From Brumimicrobium glaciale (GTDB lineage: Bacteria; Bacteroidota; Bacteroidia; Flavobacteriales_D; Crocinitomicaceae), in contig NZ_SETE01000001.1 of assembly GCF_004152935.1 (NCBI RefSeq), forward strand, positions 372,001 through 436,000: a stretch of 64,000 bases of DNA, given 5' to 3'. The notes beneath the pieces were generated by a model. That model did no database searches and was not told the origin of the DNA. It saw nothing but the letters and a program-made list of their open reading frames with translations. Of this stretch, positions 37,701-45,671 are shown piece by piece. Both the position numbers and the translations under genes were made by a program. Position 1 is the stretch's first letter, and every line of letters starts with the position of its first letter.

Positions 37701-39462
37701 TGACGTTAAAGAAATTACCGCAATTTCAATTGTAGGAAGAGTTAATGACCATAAGCGAGAATTTTTTTCCAGATTAAAATCAGTTCAAGCAGGAGGGAAT
37801 TCGGTAGCAGTCAATATTTATTTTGGTTGCCATTGGCATCTGCCAACTTACCATCTTTCTAAAAGCCCAGTTATAGATGAAATAAATTGGTTAAAAACAA
37901 TACAATCTTTCACTAATTTACCACTTAATTTAAAAAAAATCATTCAAGTTGTCCATAATGAATTGAAATTAAAACCAATCAAAGAAAGTAATAATGATCA
38001 TATAATTAAATCAAAAGACAACTCGGTTATAATAAAGGATTTAATAATTACTAGAAATGAACTTGGGAAATTATCAGAATTTAGGTTTTATACAGAGTAT
38101 TTCAATTATCTAGACCATTTTATATCTCAATATGAATCGAAATCAAAAAAGAAAAGAGGTAAAAGCCCCTATAAAGATATTGAACTTATCTGTGGGGTTT
38201 TAATTCACGAACCATATTTATTTGAATCTCTAAAGAAAATTGTTCCAGATTTGGTAGACAATTTAAAGGATTTTATTTATGCTCTTTTTTGGAATGAAAA
38301 TATTATCGATCAGAAATTATTAAACTATAATTGGGATATCAAAAATTTTATTCATTTAGTATTTATCATTTTTAATGAAAATGAAATAATTAAAGATATA
38401 GGTATTAAAAAACTTTCAATTTTACTTAATAAGTTTTGTATAAAGAGCTCAGATAAAAACTATTTTTTTTACCGAATATTGAAGTATTTACATGTAAGTG
38501 AAAATGATAAAAGTTCTAAAAAGCACTCACCAGAATTTCTGAATTTGTCAATTGAACTAATAAGTATGATTGATGAGGATACTTCTCATTATAAGGCGAT
38601 TCCCTCCTTTTTTGCTTCATTACCGAATAATGTCGCGGATTATTATTTTCAACTTAACACCGTTATTAACAATTATAAAAAATTACATCAAGATTCTTCA
38701 CACAATGAATATATATTTAACGATAAACAGGTTATAATTTCCTCTTTAAAAGTAATTGAAAGAAATAATCGATTGCATTCTGATAGTGTAGAACAAATTA
38801 AAGTAATAAGAAAATCTTGGAAACAAATTTCGGAATTCATAGAATCTCTCCTTCGTTTCTCTAGTAGCTTCCCAAATTACTTTATTTTCAATCAAGATTA
38901 TCTTTTATTGGAGGAAGCAAACAGGTCTCTTAGAACATTACATGGTTATCTATCTAATGAATTGTATAATGGAGATTTTCTTAATATTTCTAATATTAAA
39001 TCACTTATTAATGAAGTGTTTGAAGAATTCATAAATGAAGATACTAATTATTCAAATCTCTTTTCACAATCTAAGAATGTGAATTTGAGTAGTAAGGTTA
39101 AACAATTGATTTCCGAATTGAAATCTTCAAACGAGGCTTGTTTTTTTGAATTAGATATAGAGAATGATGTATGGATTGAATTTCCAACTTATTACTTTGA
39201 ACAAATAATATCGAAGGAAATAATTGGAAATATGAGATTTGCGGATTTAAACAAACCGATTAAAATTAGCTTAGAAATAATAAATAGTTCGGTGTTATTA
39301 CTAATCAATAATAAAATAAACTTTAAAGATAAAATTTCAAAAGGAGGAGGTAAAGGAACTGATAGACTGGAAAGAATAAATTTATTTAATCATAATACTA
39401 ACTATGAGTCCCAAACCAACGGGGACTTTTATTTACAGAAAATAACATTTACAAAAACTTAG
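34753..39462 (+). CDS. STAS/GHKL/PRTase/PRTase/GHKL multidomain protein (1569 aa)
   Basis: I recognise domains rather than a named family. An N-terminal STAS-like segment (about residues 40-90, FDFSKLKWISNQELLILTGL). A GHKL-ATPase-like part with FLDFGEGI near 279, TPRGLFDVLVIVKRFEGLIV near 331 and FPGSLISIYLP near 382. A second STAS/DUF4325-like strand (SLIYLDFQGYEIDE) near 460. A phosphoribosyltransferase-like motif VILLCDVISTGFLVNKFE near 729 and another, NVLILDDGSCSGESLL, near 958. A helical region (1100-1470). A C-terminal GHKL domain with N-box-like ISKEIIGNMRFAD near 1487 and GGGKGTDRLERINLF near 1531. It is soluble, Lys/Asn/Ile-rich, and 4 bases upstream of a TIR gene. A sensor-kinase-like role controlling the TIR effector is my inference. 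Confidence 0.75.
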   Translation: MTQNLHLFELGEKVSDKHIDQIINDFYIAFKNDTGKKNNYEFDFSKLKWISNQELLILTGLFQYLIDVGISFKVNFLIKGSSSNIDKKIARQIIQIWDVWKIYQIVPNNDYNRYFDIDGGFVDRIRKQFNISSSNQEIYDRYGVTPFLSLPKIEKYDDIAISELLNKVYSLSEATNQILESNGCYLPFENKTLNSIITKELYENFLDHFTKSFLNSHKNYSFLSISLKKKLNKDYFEKEKIQSLLKLNFKEENLYDLKPFFFNDFKKEYKNESYLQISFLDFGEGITKTLNESYSNQKEASITDSNILKYAFEPLSSQHTIQERFSENIITPRGLFDVLVIVKRFEGLIVIRSNHGKIAYDFSNNKSIEEAIISFGDETLYFPGSLISIYLPERQLEKKFDSTSIKPNVNFNNFNFNKSSKKTVRLFDIQNQIKSTSSSKSELYNNLFELLLGELNSDKNDSLIYLDFQGYEIDERVAKKIIYFICTDYRFNYQNNIIVLNPPEKFFLENIKDEISELEEVDKKFRFHPTPFVFINELVNELEIFWLGVYSDKDINKLNDLLFDEHDLRSSDFECPEDIIGHINRYDKYGNLYSSINSKEIFKFYKEIQNASIHEEIQSIVESCIQKEESCIYLCNGNYYQYEYLLLNEVLSNEEKLNYLSKNLFLKIQERFGSLEDVLFTGITASSHKILDSLINQDDLKMENCIYLNNYFSFEKEKAFLKLIKHDSKVILLCDVISTGFLVNKFESHLIENNVDLIGIGALVNAIDNDYSGIDYSYIMKKLTSTFNYKLEKKRRSEISELLNQNKIKVIRINPFTNTPITHSIKETNSNESILIDNHEFIKLLDPSEIKIGYFEFNSLIHPYFFDMDTILDKSNPASNKILSALINRLENKINIRDINLIFYPKESGIKNIDFEYFKNNIIPNHSLEFIKLERFQTNEGWRFSHPPKSLIEKCKNKNVLILDDGSCSGESLLQMINEVAFFDVKEITAISIVGRVNDHKREFFSRLKSVQAGGNSVAVNIYFGCHWHLPTYHLSKSPVIDEINWLKTIQSFTNLPLNLKKIIQVVHNELKLKPIKESNNDHIIKSKDNSVIIKDLIITRNELGKLSEFRFYTEYFNYLDHFISQYESKSKKKRGKSPYKDIELICGVLIHEPYLFESLKKIVPDLVDNLKDFIYALFWNENIIDQKLLNYNWDIKNFIHLVFIIFNENEIIKDIGIKKLSILLNKFCIKSSDKNYFFYRILKYLHVSENDKSSKKHSPEFLNLSIELISMIDEDTSHYKAIPSFFASLPNNVADYYFQLNTVINNYKKLHQDSSHNEYIFNDKQVIISSLKVIERNNRLHSDSVEQIKVIRKSWKQISEFIESLLRFSSSFPNYFIFNQDYLLLEEANRSLRTLHGYLSNELYNGDFLNISNIKSLINEVFEEFINEDTNYSNLFSQSKNVNLSSKVKQLISELKSSNEACFFELDIENDVWIEFPTYYFEQIISKEIIGNMRFADLNKPIKISLEIINSSVLLLINNKINFKDKISKGGGKGTDRLERINLFNHNTNYESQTNGDFYLQKITFTKT

Positions 39463-39466
39463 AAAT

Positions 39467-40396
39467 ATGGAATGGAATGAAATTGCAGAAGAAACAATTT
39501 TAATGTTTTTTGATGAGAAAGTTAATTTTGAATTACCTAAAACTAAACAGAAATTAGCAAAAGAATTGTTTAGTGATATAAAACTAATACAAAGTCTAGC
39601 TGATTTTGAACAGATTATTGAACAAGAAGAAACGGATCAAAAGTTCTTATTCTTTGTCCACCTTAATCACAGTAAAAAAAACAAAGGCTATGATGATTTC
39701 AAAGCTTCTAAAATAAAACTTAGATATCCTAATTTAAGATGTTACTATATCTCATCTGTTCCTAAGAAAACTATATTTAAAGATGGTAATGATTCATTAG
39801 ATGTATTTTCTTACGATAATTTTCATGATAAAATTGGAGAAACATTCATTCCTCAAATTAGTTCAGAAATTTCTTCTCAAGAGAAAAGTGAAGAAATATT
39901 CAGGAAAGGAATATTTTTGAGCCATTCTTCAAAAGATTCAGAATTAGTTAGGAAATTTAGGGATTTAATTTTAGTGTCTGGACTTGGCTATGATCCTAAA
40001 ATTATAAAATTTACTAGCCAAGAAAGTTATGGAATCCCAGGAGGAATTAATATTCCTGAAGACTTAAGAAATTTCCTTAGAAATGAGATGGGATTATTTA
40101 TTCAGTTTTTAACTCCTAATTATTTGGATAGTAGGATATGTTTGAATGAAGAAGGTGCGGGTTGGTGTCTTTTAGATGATGAAAAATATTTCATTCCTCT
40201 TCTTATCCCTCCAAATAATCATAAATTACTTTCTTGGATAAAAACTTCAAACAAAGGTATTTGTATAGATGATAAAGGTTCATTATCAAATATATATGAA
40301 GATCGGAAAGTTTTTTTTGGAACAAATGTCAATGGAACAAATCTTCAACAAAATATTGAGAAATTCGTTGATTATCTTAAAAATCAAGTTGTTTGA
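39467..40396 (+). CDS. TIR-domain protein, probable effector of the PRTase/GHKL module
   Basis: 309 residues. A TIR domain runs from about residue 147 (GIFLSHSSKDSELVRKFRDL) with the middle strand/loop LFIQFLTPNYLDSRICLNEE and the probable catalytic Glu near 228 in LNEEGAGW. A C-terminal strand FIPLLIPPNN follows. The first 130 residues alternate helices and strands (FLFFVHLNHSKKNKG, RCYYISSVPKKT) and could be a degenerate receiver-like or adaptor domain. TIR domains of this type in defence systems usually cleave NAD or make cyclic-ADPR signals. It starts 4 bases after the large gene and has no other partner, so the pair is likely one system. Confidence 0.82.
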   Translation: MEWNEIAEETILMFFDEKVNFELPKTKQKLAKELFSDIKLIQSLADFEQIIEQEETDQKFLFFVHLNHSKKNKGYDDFKASKIKLRYPNLRCYYISSVPKKTIFKDGNDSLDVFSYDNFHDKIGETFIPQISSEISSQEKSEEIFRKGIFLSHSSKDSELVRKFRDLILVSGLGYDPKIIKFTSQESYGIPGGINIPEDLRNFLRNEMGLFIQFLTPNYLDSRICLNEEGAGWCLLDDEKYFIPLLIPPNNHKLLSWIKTSNKGICIDDKGSLSNIYEDRKVFFGTNVNGTNLQQNIEKFVDYLKNQVV

Positions 40397-40409
40397 TTTA
40401 ACCATTCGT

Positions 40410-40728
40410 TGTTCTTAAAATGCTCTTTGTGCATGCTGGATTGATATGATACATGTTATCTGATTTTGTGTTCAATCCACCTCATCATTTTTGAGATGGA
40501 CTTAACGGATTTATAATTACTGTTTAATTAATTGGTGAACTAGAAGTTGGCGTAATTGCTTTAAAGTGTTCTGGATTCGCTTGTAGTTCTCTTCCTGCTG
40601 CTCCAATTGTAAAAATTATGAAACAGTCTTCTTGATTGCTTCGGGTTTATGAGAAGTGACTTTTTGTGCATCCTTAATAATTTTGATGAGGTCATCATTT
40701 CGAATGAAGGGGATGATTGATACGATTA
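40410..40728. repeat. Left copy of a ~320-bp direct repeat
   Basis: 40410-40728 matches 42741-43059 at a nearly constant offset of 2331 with scattered substitutions. It includes the shared GTTCTTAAAATGCTCTTTGT start and the 3' part of the DUF6943-like gene. The two copies bracket the DUF4365-like gene pair. The rest of the spacer up to 41013 shows no gene or structure. Confidence 0.85.
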
Positions 40729-40735
40729 GAGTTAA
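40517..40735 (-). pseudogene. Broken 3' copy of the DUF6943-like gene
   Basis: On the minus strand about 72 codons align with the last half of the gene at 42849-43271 (IPFIRNDDLIKIIKDAQKVT equivalent to IPFIRKSDLIKIIADAQKVT; end LVHQLIKQ and stop). An in-frame TAA replaces a Ser codon in the TVSS segment. The 5' half is absent. It is a decayed fragment at the left border of the inserted pair. Confidence 0.85.
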
Positions 40736-41013
40736 TTATAACATATTTGCTCAATAGCATAAAGGTTAGAAGAGTATAAAATTTAATCCAGTGATTTTTC
40801 AAACAAAATGTTAGAGATTTTAAAATTAGATGGATATTTAAACATAAAACTTGCTATACTTGAAAAATAATAATGTAAACATCCTGTATTATTATCAGTT
40901 AATTCTCGACTTTTTATAAAGACATAAGATAGTTTTTATTTATATTAGTTGCATAAAACTCCACTAATAAACGAAAAGCCGATGTGAACCACTATAAATA
41001 ACCCAACAAAAGA

Positions 41014-41793
41014 ATGACAAAATATTTACAGACCAACGCAACATCCAAGAAGGGAATAAACTATATCAAACGAGTAATAAAATCTGTTAATTGCGAATTC
41101 CATTCAATTCATCAAGAAAATGATATTGGATTAGATGCTATAATTGAATTGAATGATAATTCTGGTAGAAAAGGACGACTGGTGGCAATCCAAGTTAAAT
41201 CAGGTAAATCTTTCTTTACAACTAAAGCCGGAAAATGTAAAATAAATATTTCAGATCACAGGGAATATTGGCTTAATCATGATTTAGATGTATATGGTAT
41301 TGTATATATTCCTGAACTATTCAAAGCATTCTATGTTGATATAAAAGAATATATAAATAATAATCCTAAGCGTACCGTAATAACTTTTTCAACAGCTCCT
41401 GAAAATGAGTTTAATTTTGAAAATTTCGGTAACAGCATAAATAATTATCGACCTAAATCATTAGACCAAATAAAACTCTATGAGGAATTTGTAAATTCTA
41501 TTGAAAATAAGATGATTAAAATTATATTCAACCATTTAAATATTTCTGTTAACCTTGTGATTGAAAAAATGATGGTTTCCTCAAGTTTTCAAGAATTATT
41601 GATAAAAATAGGATGTAATATTGTTTCAGCAACAGAAAGAGATAGAATAAAAGTAGAAATTGGGATGCCAACATGTTCTAACAAAGAAGGTTCTTTTATG
41701 TATTCAATAAACAGAGATATTTATCTTGACAATTCTTCACTAAAGTTTTATGAGAATAAATTTCAAACCTTAAAAAACATCATTCATGGATAA
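41014..41793 (+). CDS. DUF4365-like nuclease-fold protein
   Basis: 259 residues. The N-terminal 150 residues match DUF4365, a PD-(D/E)xK-type fold: start TNATSKKGINYIKRVI, catalytic Asp in NDIGLDAIIEL near residue 48 and the Q-x-K strand VAIQVKSGKSFF near 67, then DHREYWLNHDLDVYGIVY. The C-terminal 100 residues are unassigned. DUF4365 proteins are common in defence islands as predicted nucleases. Its stop overlaps the next gene by 8 bases. Confidence 0.8.
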   Translation: MTKYLQTNATSKKGINYIKRVIKSVNCEFHSIHQENDIGLDAIIELNDNSGRKGRLVAIQVKSGKSFFTTKAGKCKINISDHREYWLNHDLDVYGIVYIPELFKAFYVDIKEYINNNPKRTVITFSTAPENEFNFENFGNSINNYRPKSLDQIKLYEEFVNSIENKMIKIIFNHLNISVNLVIEKMMVSSSFQELLIKIGCNIVSATERDRIKVEIGMPTCSNKEGSFMYSINRDIYLDNSSLKFYENKFQTLKNIIHG

Positions 41794-42550
41794 AACCAGG
41801 TCTATAGCGATAGATTCAGTTATTGATATTGTTGAAGCAAACAATTGTATTTACAACCCTATCATAACTGAAGATTATAAGGGGATGGATGGCATAATAG
41901 AATTAATTTATAATGAAAAACCATTACACAAGACTATTGCTATCAATGTACAATCAATTCCTACTGAGACCAATTTTGAACAGCTTGATTATACATCTTT
42001 GGAATTTTATGAAGAGTATTTTGACTCATTAGATCTCCCTCTTATAATTGTTGCCATAAAACCTGATACAAGAACAGGTTATTGGTTTGAATATGTGAAG
42101 GGCATCCCTTTTAAAAAGCAAGTAATGTCTCCCAAATTAGACCGCGAGTTTTCTTTCGCTGGTTTTAACAGAAACTTTCTAAATTATTTCCTTTTAGGAA
42201 AAGACAGTTTTTACGAAGTAGAGAAGTACCTTAGATCTCCTGATAGAGAAATTTTACGAAGTTTTTTTATTTCAACTTTTAATTTACTAGAGTATGCTAT
42301 ACCATATGTCTTACTTTACCCTAATTCAAAGGATTACTTTAAGTCACTTGAAATAAAAGTTTTTCCTGCTGAACCTGATATGATTGAAATAACTAAATAT
42401 TTTACTAAAGAAAGTAAAGACGTTTACATGAGGAACGATTTCTTATGGTATGTTAAAGATGAAAATGGAAATTTTAGAATGCCCTTAACTATGTTTATTT
42501 ACTTAAGTAATGAATACAATCTTATATCAAAAAAAACGGGTATACTTTAA
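41786..42550 (+). CDS. DUF4365-like partner with altered active site
   Basis: 254 residues, overlapping the DUF4365 gene by 8 bases. Its N-terminal part resembles the same fold (SVIDIVEANNCIYNPI, DYKGMDGIIEL, then TIAINVQSIPTETNF and LIIVAIKPDTRTGYWFEYV). The Asp of GMDGIIEL is kept, but where the neighbour has Q-V-K this protein has N-V-Q, so the catalytic lysine is missing. It may be an inactive subunit that pairs with the first protein. I see no membrane segments. Confidence 0.65.
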   Translation: MDKTRSIAIDSVIDIVEANNCIYNPIITEDYKGMDGIIELIYNEKPLHKTIAINVQSIPTETNFEQLDYTSLEFYEEYFDSLDLPLIIVAIKPDTRTGYWFEYVKGIPFKKQVMSPKLDREFSFAGFNRNFLNYFLLGKDSFYEVEKYLRSPDREILRSFFISTFNLLEYAIPYVLLYPNSKDYFKSLEIKVFPAEPDMIEITKYFTKESKDVYMRNDFLWYVKDENGNFRMPLTMFIYLSNEYNLISKKTGIL

Positions 42551-42848
42551 TAATTATAATCAATTATTAATAAAACCACAATGGATCCATTTTTGTTTTC
42601 CGTTTTTAAAAGGCTTAAGAAATCAACTTCTCACAAAACTTATAAAGCCTTACAAACTTACTCCTCTCATTTCCTGGAGGAGTTTCAGAAATCTTCTCTT
42701 TAATTTTCTCCATTTCTGCAGGAATTTCCTTCCTGGGCATTGTTCTTAAAATGCTCTTTGTACATGCTGGATTGATATGATACATAATATTTAGTTTTAT
42801 GCTCAACCCACCTCATCATTTTTAGAGATGGGTTGAACGGATTTATAA
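42551..42848. other. 298-bp spacer, includes right direct-repeat start
   Basis: From 42741 it repeats the sequence at 40410. A minus-strand frame through 42615-42806 (ending SKFVRLYKFCEKLIS) has some coding-like look but no start signal and no recognised family, so it is not called. The convergent gene ends at 42849. Confidence 0.4.
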
Positions 42849-43271
42849 TTACTGTTTAATTAATTGATGAACTAGAACCTGCCTTAATTGCTTTAATGTG
42901 TTCTGGATTCGCTTGTAATTCTCTTCCTGCTGCTCCAATTGTAAAAGTGATGAAACAGTCCTTTTGATTGCTTCGGGTTTGTGAGAAGTGACTTTTTGTG
43001 CATCAGCTATAATTTTGATGAGGTCACTTTTCCTAATGAAAGGAATCACAGATCCAACCAAAGCAATTTGAAATTGTTTTCCTTGATGCAGGGAATAAAC
43101 TATCCAGTACAAACTTTCTTTTTCGCTTTCTGAATTGCAGCTTATCACAAAGCAATTCGGGCAAGGCTTTTTGAGTGGTTTTCCACTGTTTAATCCTTTG
43201 TTTAGGATAAAGAAGTGCGGGCCTTTATACACGCCTTCTGGTCGATAGGTAATCATTTTGAAATTAGACAT
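42849..43271 (-). CDS. DUF6943-like small protein (140 aa)
   Basis: 140 residues from ATG 43271; a longer frame to 43418 has a low-complexity Phe/Ser-rich extension that is not protein-like. Diagnostic text is MITYRPEGVYKGPHFFILNK, then GKPLKKPCPNCFVIS with a CPNC motif and a C-terminal coiled-coil (LQLEQQEENYKRIQNTLKQL). This resembles the Bacteroidota family I know as DUF6943, often carried on integrative elements; function unknown. A broken 3' copy lies at 40517-40735. Confidence 0.7.
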   Translation of the reverse strand: MSNFKMITYRPEGVYKGPHFFILNKGLNSGKPLKKPCPNCFVISCNSESEKESLYWIVYSLHQGKQFQIALVGSVIPFIRKSDLIKIIADAQKVTSHKPEAIKRTVSSLLQLEQQEENYKRIQNTLKQLRQVLVHQLIKQ

Positions 43272-43640
43272 AACTCGTTGTTTAAAAATTAAGTCATATC
43301 TAAGTCGCTTCGCTCCACCATTAACTCCAAAAGAAAAAACCAAAGAAAACGACCAAAAAGGCCGAAAAAAAAGGAAAAAAGAAAGCTCATTCACAGGGCT
43401 AAAGAGCAGGTTTGTCAAGGTTTTTGACGATAAAAATTTTGACTCCTGCCGTTAAACCCACAAATGAATTAGCATCTTTTGATAAAAGCAAATGATAGTT
43501 AGAATGTGATCACAAAATTATTATTGCAAAACCCGGAGGGCTCGACCTTTACAAAGCTGTGGTTAGCCCTATCTTTGCTTTTATTTTTTTATTTTATTCT
43601 CTCAGGGATAAGGTAGATTCCTTTTTAAATCGAAGCTTTA
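43272..43640. other. Gene-free spacer upstream of RNA array
   Basis: Contains a purine-rich tract (43325-43390) and a segment AACCCGGAGGGCTCGACC near 43531 followed by a T-rich stretch. I see no gene. The segment may be an element terminus or promoter region, but nothing decides it. Confidence 0.3.
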
Positions 43641-44950
43641 AGCTCAATAGAAATACTGTAATGATTGTACAGAGGTATTACTTCTTTATTCAAGTGTAGG
43701 TGTTCTTTTGTATGTAAGGAAAGGTGTTTCGAAAGGAAAAACGATTTAGACAAAGCAAAAGTTAGATGTACAAGCGAACACATACTCTTGACTTCCTTAA
43801 TGTTTAATTGGAACAGAAAGATTAAGTACCTGCTGACCTTTTGGGAGGCTGGTACATTTCAGGAGAAATGCTAATCGGAAAAGTTACTAATGTTCTAATC
43901 AGAGAGGAAAGTATTTAATCGAAGAGGTATGCTTTTTTTTATTCGAAGGGATTCGTTTTTACAAGTGTATGTGTTTATTGATTAAAGGAATTGTTGTTTC
44001 AATAGGTGCAATGACCTTTAATAGTTTAAACTAATGTAATAGAGAAACACATACTCTTGACTACTTTAATGCTTAAATGGAAAGGAGAGTTAAAGCACCT
44101 GCTGACCTTTTGGGAGGCTGGTGCATTTTAGGATATGTGGTAATGATTATTCAGAGGAGTAAAGTTTATAATCGAAGAGAGTAGGAGCTTTGTTTTGTTC
44201 GAAGGTATCATGTTTTACAAGTGTATGTGTTTTTTGATTTTAGGAAATGTGTTTTCAAGATGGTAAACGATAGTGCTAAAGCAAAAGCCAATTAAATGAG
44301 AAACACATACTCTTGACTTCTTTAATGCTTAAATGCAAAGGAAAGTTAGAAATACCTGCTGACCTTTTGGGAAGCTGGTATATTCTAAGAGAAACTCTAA
44401 TCCATAGAGTAAGTTTAAATCGAAGGCCTTATGTTTGATTAAATGCATGGTAACTTTTTTTATAATGCAAGTCTTTGGAAGTATTGGCAATCTTGAGAGT
44501 AATCTTTTAAGAGTTTAATTCAGGTCGGAAACTGTTAAATCGAAGGAATATGTAAGAATATTCATTTAGTGCCAATTAACACTGATAATAGCACAGGAAA
44601 AACAGCCTTGAGCTTTCTATTCAACAAGAACGGAGAAATAATGATTTAGTTTTGGATAAAGCATAATTCGGAGGACGCGAGCCGCCTTGCGAGTGGAACG
44701 AGGGGGGGCGCAACAAATGGATGTGGAACAGACAGGTTGCAACCTCTGTGCTTTTTGGCACACGAGGGGCGTTTCCAGTTTTTTGAATTCGAAGGTATAA
44801 TGTTTTACAAGTGTTGGTGTTTTTTTGATGCAATGCAATGGAGACAAAAAATAAGCCAACGCTTGACTTCGGTAATGCAAAATAGAATGATAAAGTTAAA
44901 GTGCTTGCTGACCTTTTTGGGGCAGCTTGCACATCTTAGGGTAATGCCAA
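43625..44950 (+). ncRNA. Tandem array of four structured repeats, strand tentative
   Basis: Four units each hold hairpin H1 and hairpin H2. H1 arms are 43692-43705/43776-43789, 43963-43976/44045-44058, 44219-44232/44301-44314 and 44809-44820/44853-44864 (AAGTGTATGTGTTT with AAACACATACTCTT in unit 2). H2 lies at 43826-43855, 44095-44124, 44352-44381 and 44901-44932, with core CCTGCTGACCTTTTGGGAGG. Arm changes are compensatory: H2 ends are GTACC/GGTAC, GCACC/GGTGC, ATACC/GGTAT and GTGC/GCAC. A box TTTAATCGAAG recurs between units; a degenerate stretch at 44410-44560 has the box without H1 or H2. No protein frame is conserved between units. Transcription and function are unknown. Confidence 0.65.
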
Positions 44951-45215
44951 AAAACTGGAAGCGCCCTGAAGCCTGAGAGACCAGCAGGCGAGCCATACAA
45001 GACGCTGCGGTGACACCCCATTTAAAAACTTCGCTTTAGCGAAAACCGAATAGGGGTTTGGGGTGGCAGAGTAGCAGCAACTGAATGAGGAGACACCCAC
45101 AGCGAGAAAAATAAGTGGAGTGTGGCGCGCGGAGTTTCCGAGTACGACACAATGGAACGGTAAAAACAAGCCCGTAGTGCAACGGAGCTTTGTATAGGCT
45201 TGTTTTTATATTTTT
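44650..45215 (+). ncRNA. GC-rich, probably structured RNA with terminator
   Basis: This segment is far richer in G+C than its surroundings but has no convincing frame. It contains an 18-bp helix (44767-44784 with 44949-44966, one G-T pair) enclosing unit 4 of the repeat array. It also has a small hairpin TGTGC-TTTTTG-GCACA near 44746, a CACCCCA/TGGGGTG helix (45014-45020 with 45059-45065) enclosing hairpin TTCGCT-TT-AGCGAA (45030-45043), and an 11-bp terminal stem (45162-45172 with 45197-45207) followed by a T-rich run like a Rho-independent terminator on the plus strand. Several overlapping frames on both strands here look like spurious products of a conserved RNA. Confidence 0.5.
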
Positions 45216-45671
45216 TGAGCAGGGTGGTGGTGACGATTGAAGACCACTTTTCCTGTGCCATACAATCTTTAGAAATCACCAAAATATGCGAAGCTAAAAA
45301 CCAAAAAATCGGCAGCTGTTGGTTGCGGAGGATAAGGTTTAATAATTCAGAGATGTTAGTTCGTGGCCTTTTATCGGAGGAGTAAGCTCTTTCTATTGTG
45401 GAATGCTTAGTTTGAAAAGCAATATTATGCCCCGATGGAGACGGAAAGCTTTATGAAATGGTTTGCACAGGAACACGCTAGAACAAAGCGACCTTGTGAA
45501 GCTCTTGGAATAGCGATTGTTTCCGTAGCAAAAGCATGAATAAACTTGGAGGTGGAGACGGATTAGGCGCATGATCTTAAGACATTAAATCTTATTAATC
45601 TTGAGTAGGAATCTTTATAGTTCATAATATGGGAGAATGTCTTAGGTATTGGGTAGTTTGAAATCAGTCTG
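45216..45671. other. 456-bp spacer, no gene seen
   Basis: Composition returns to the local average. A few short stems are possible but none stands out. The convergent minus-strand operon ends at 45672. Confidence 0.35.

Noticed and set aside
42615-42806. 63-codon minus-strand frame ending near the DUF4365 pair
   Set aside because: Part of it looks like protein, but the N-terminal half reads through the direct-repeat sequence that is non-coding at 40410. Insufficient support.
43625-44950. CRISPR, integron attC or retron explanation for the repeat array
   Set aside because: Units are about 260 bases with internal hairpins, not short repeats with spacers. I see no attC-type core sites, no integron integrase, no cas gene and no reverse transcriptase in the window.
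44617-45385. Several overlapping open frames of 60-100 codons on both strands
   Set aside because: They overlap one another across the GC-rich structured segment, have no starts with good context and no domain features. They are best explained as by-products of a non-coding RNA.
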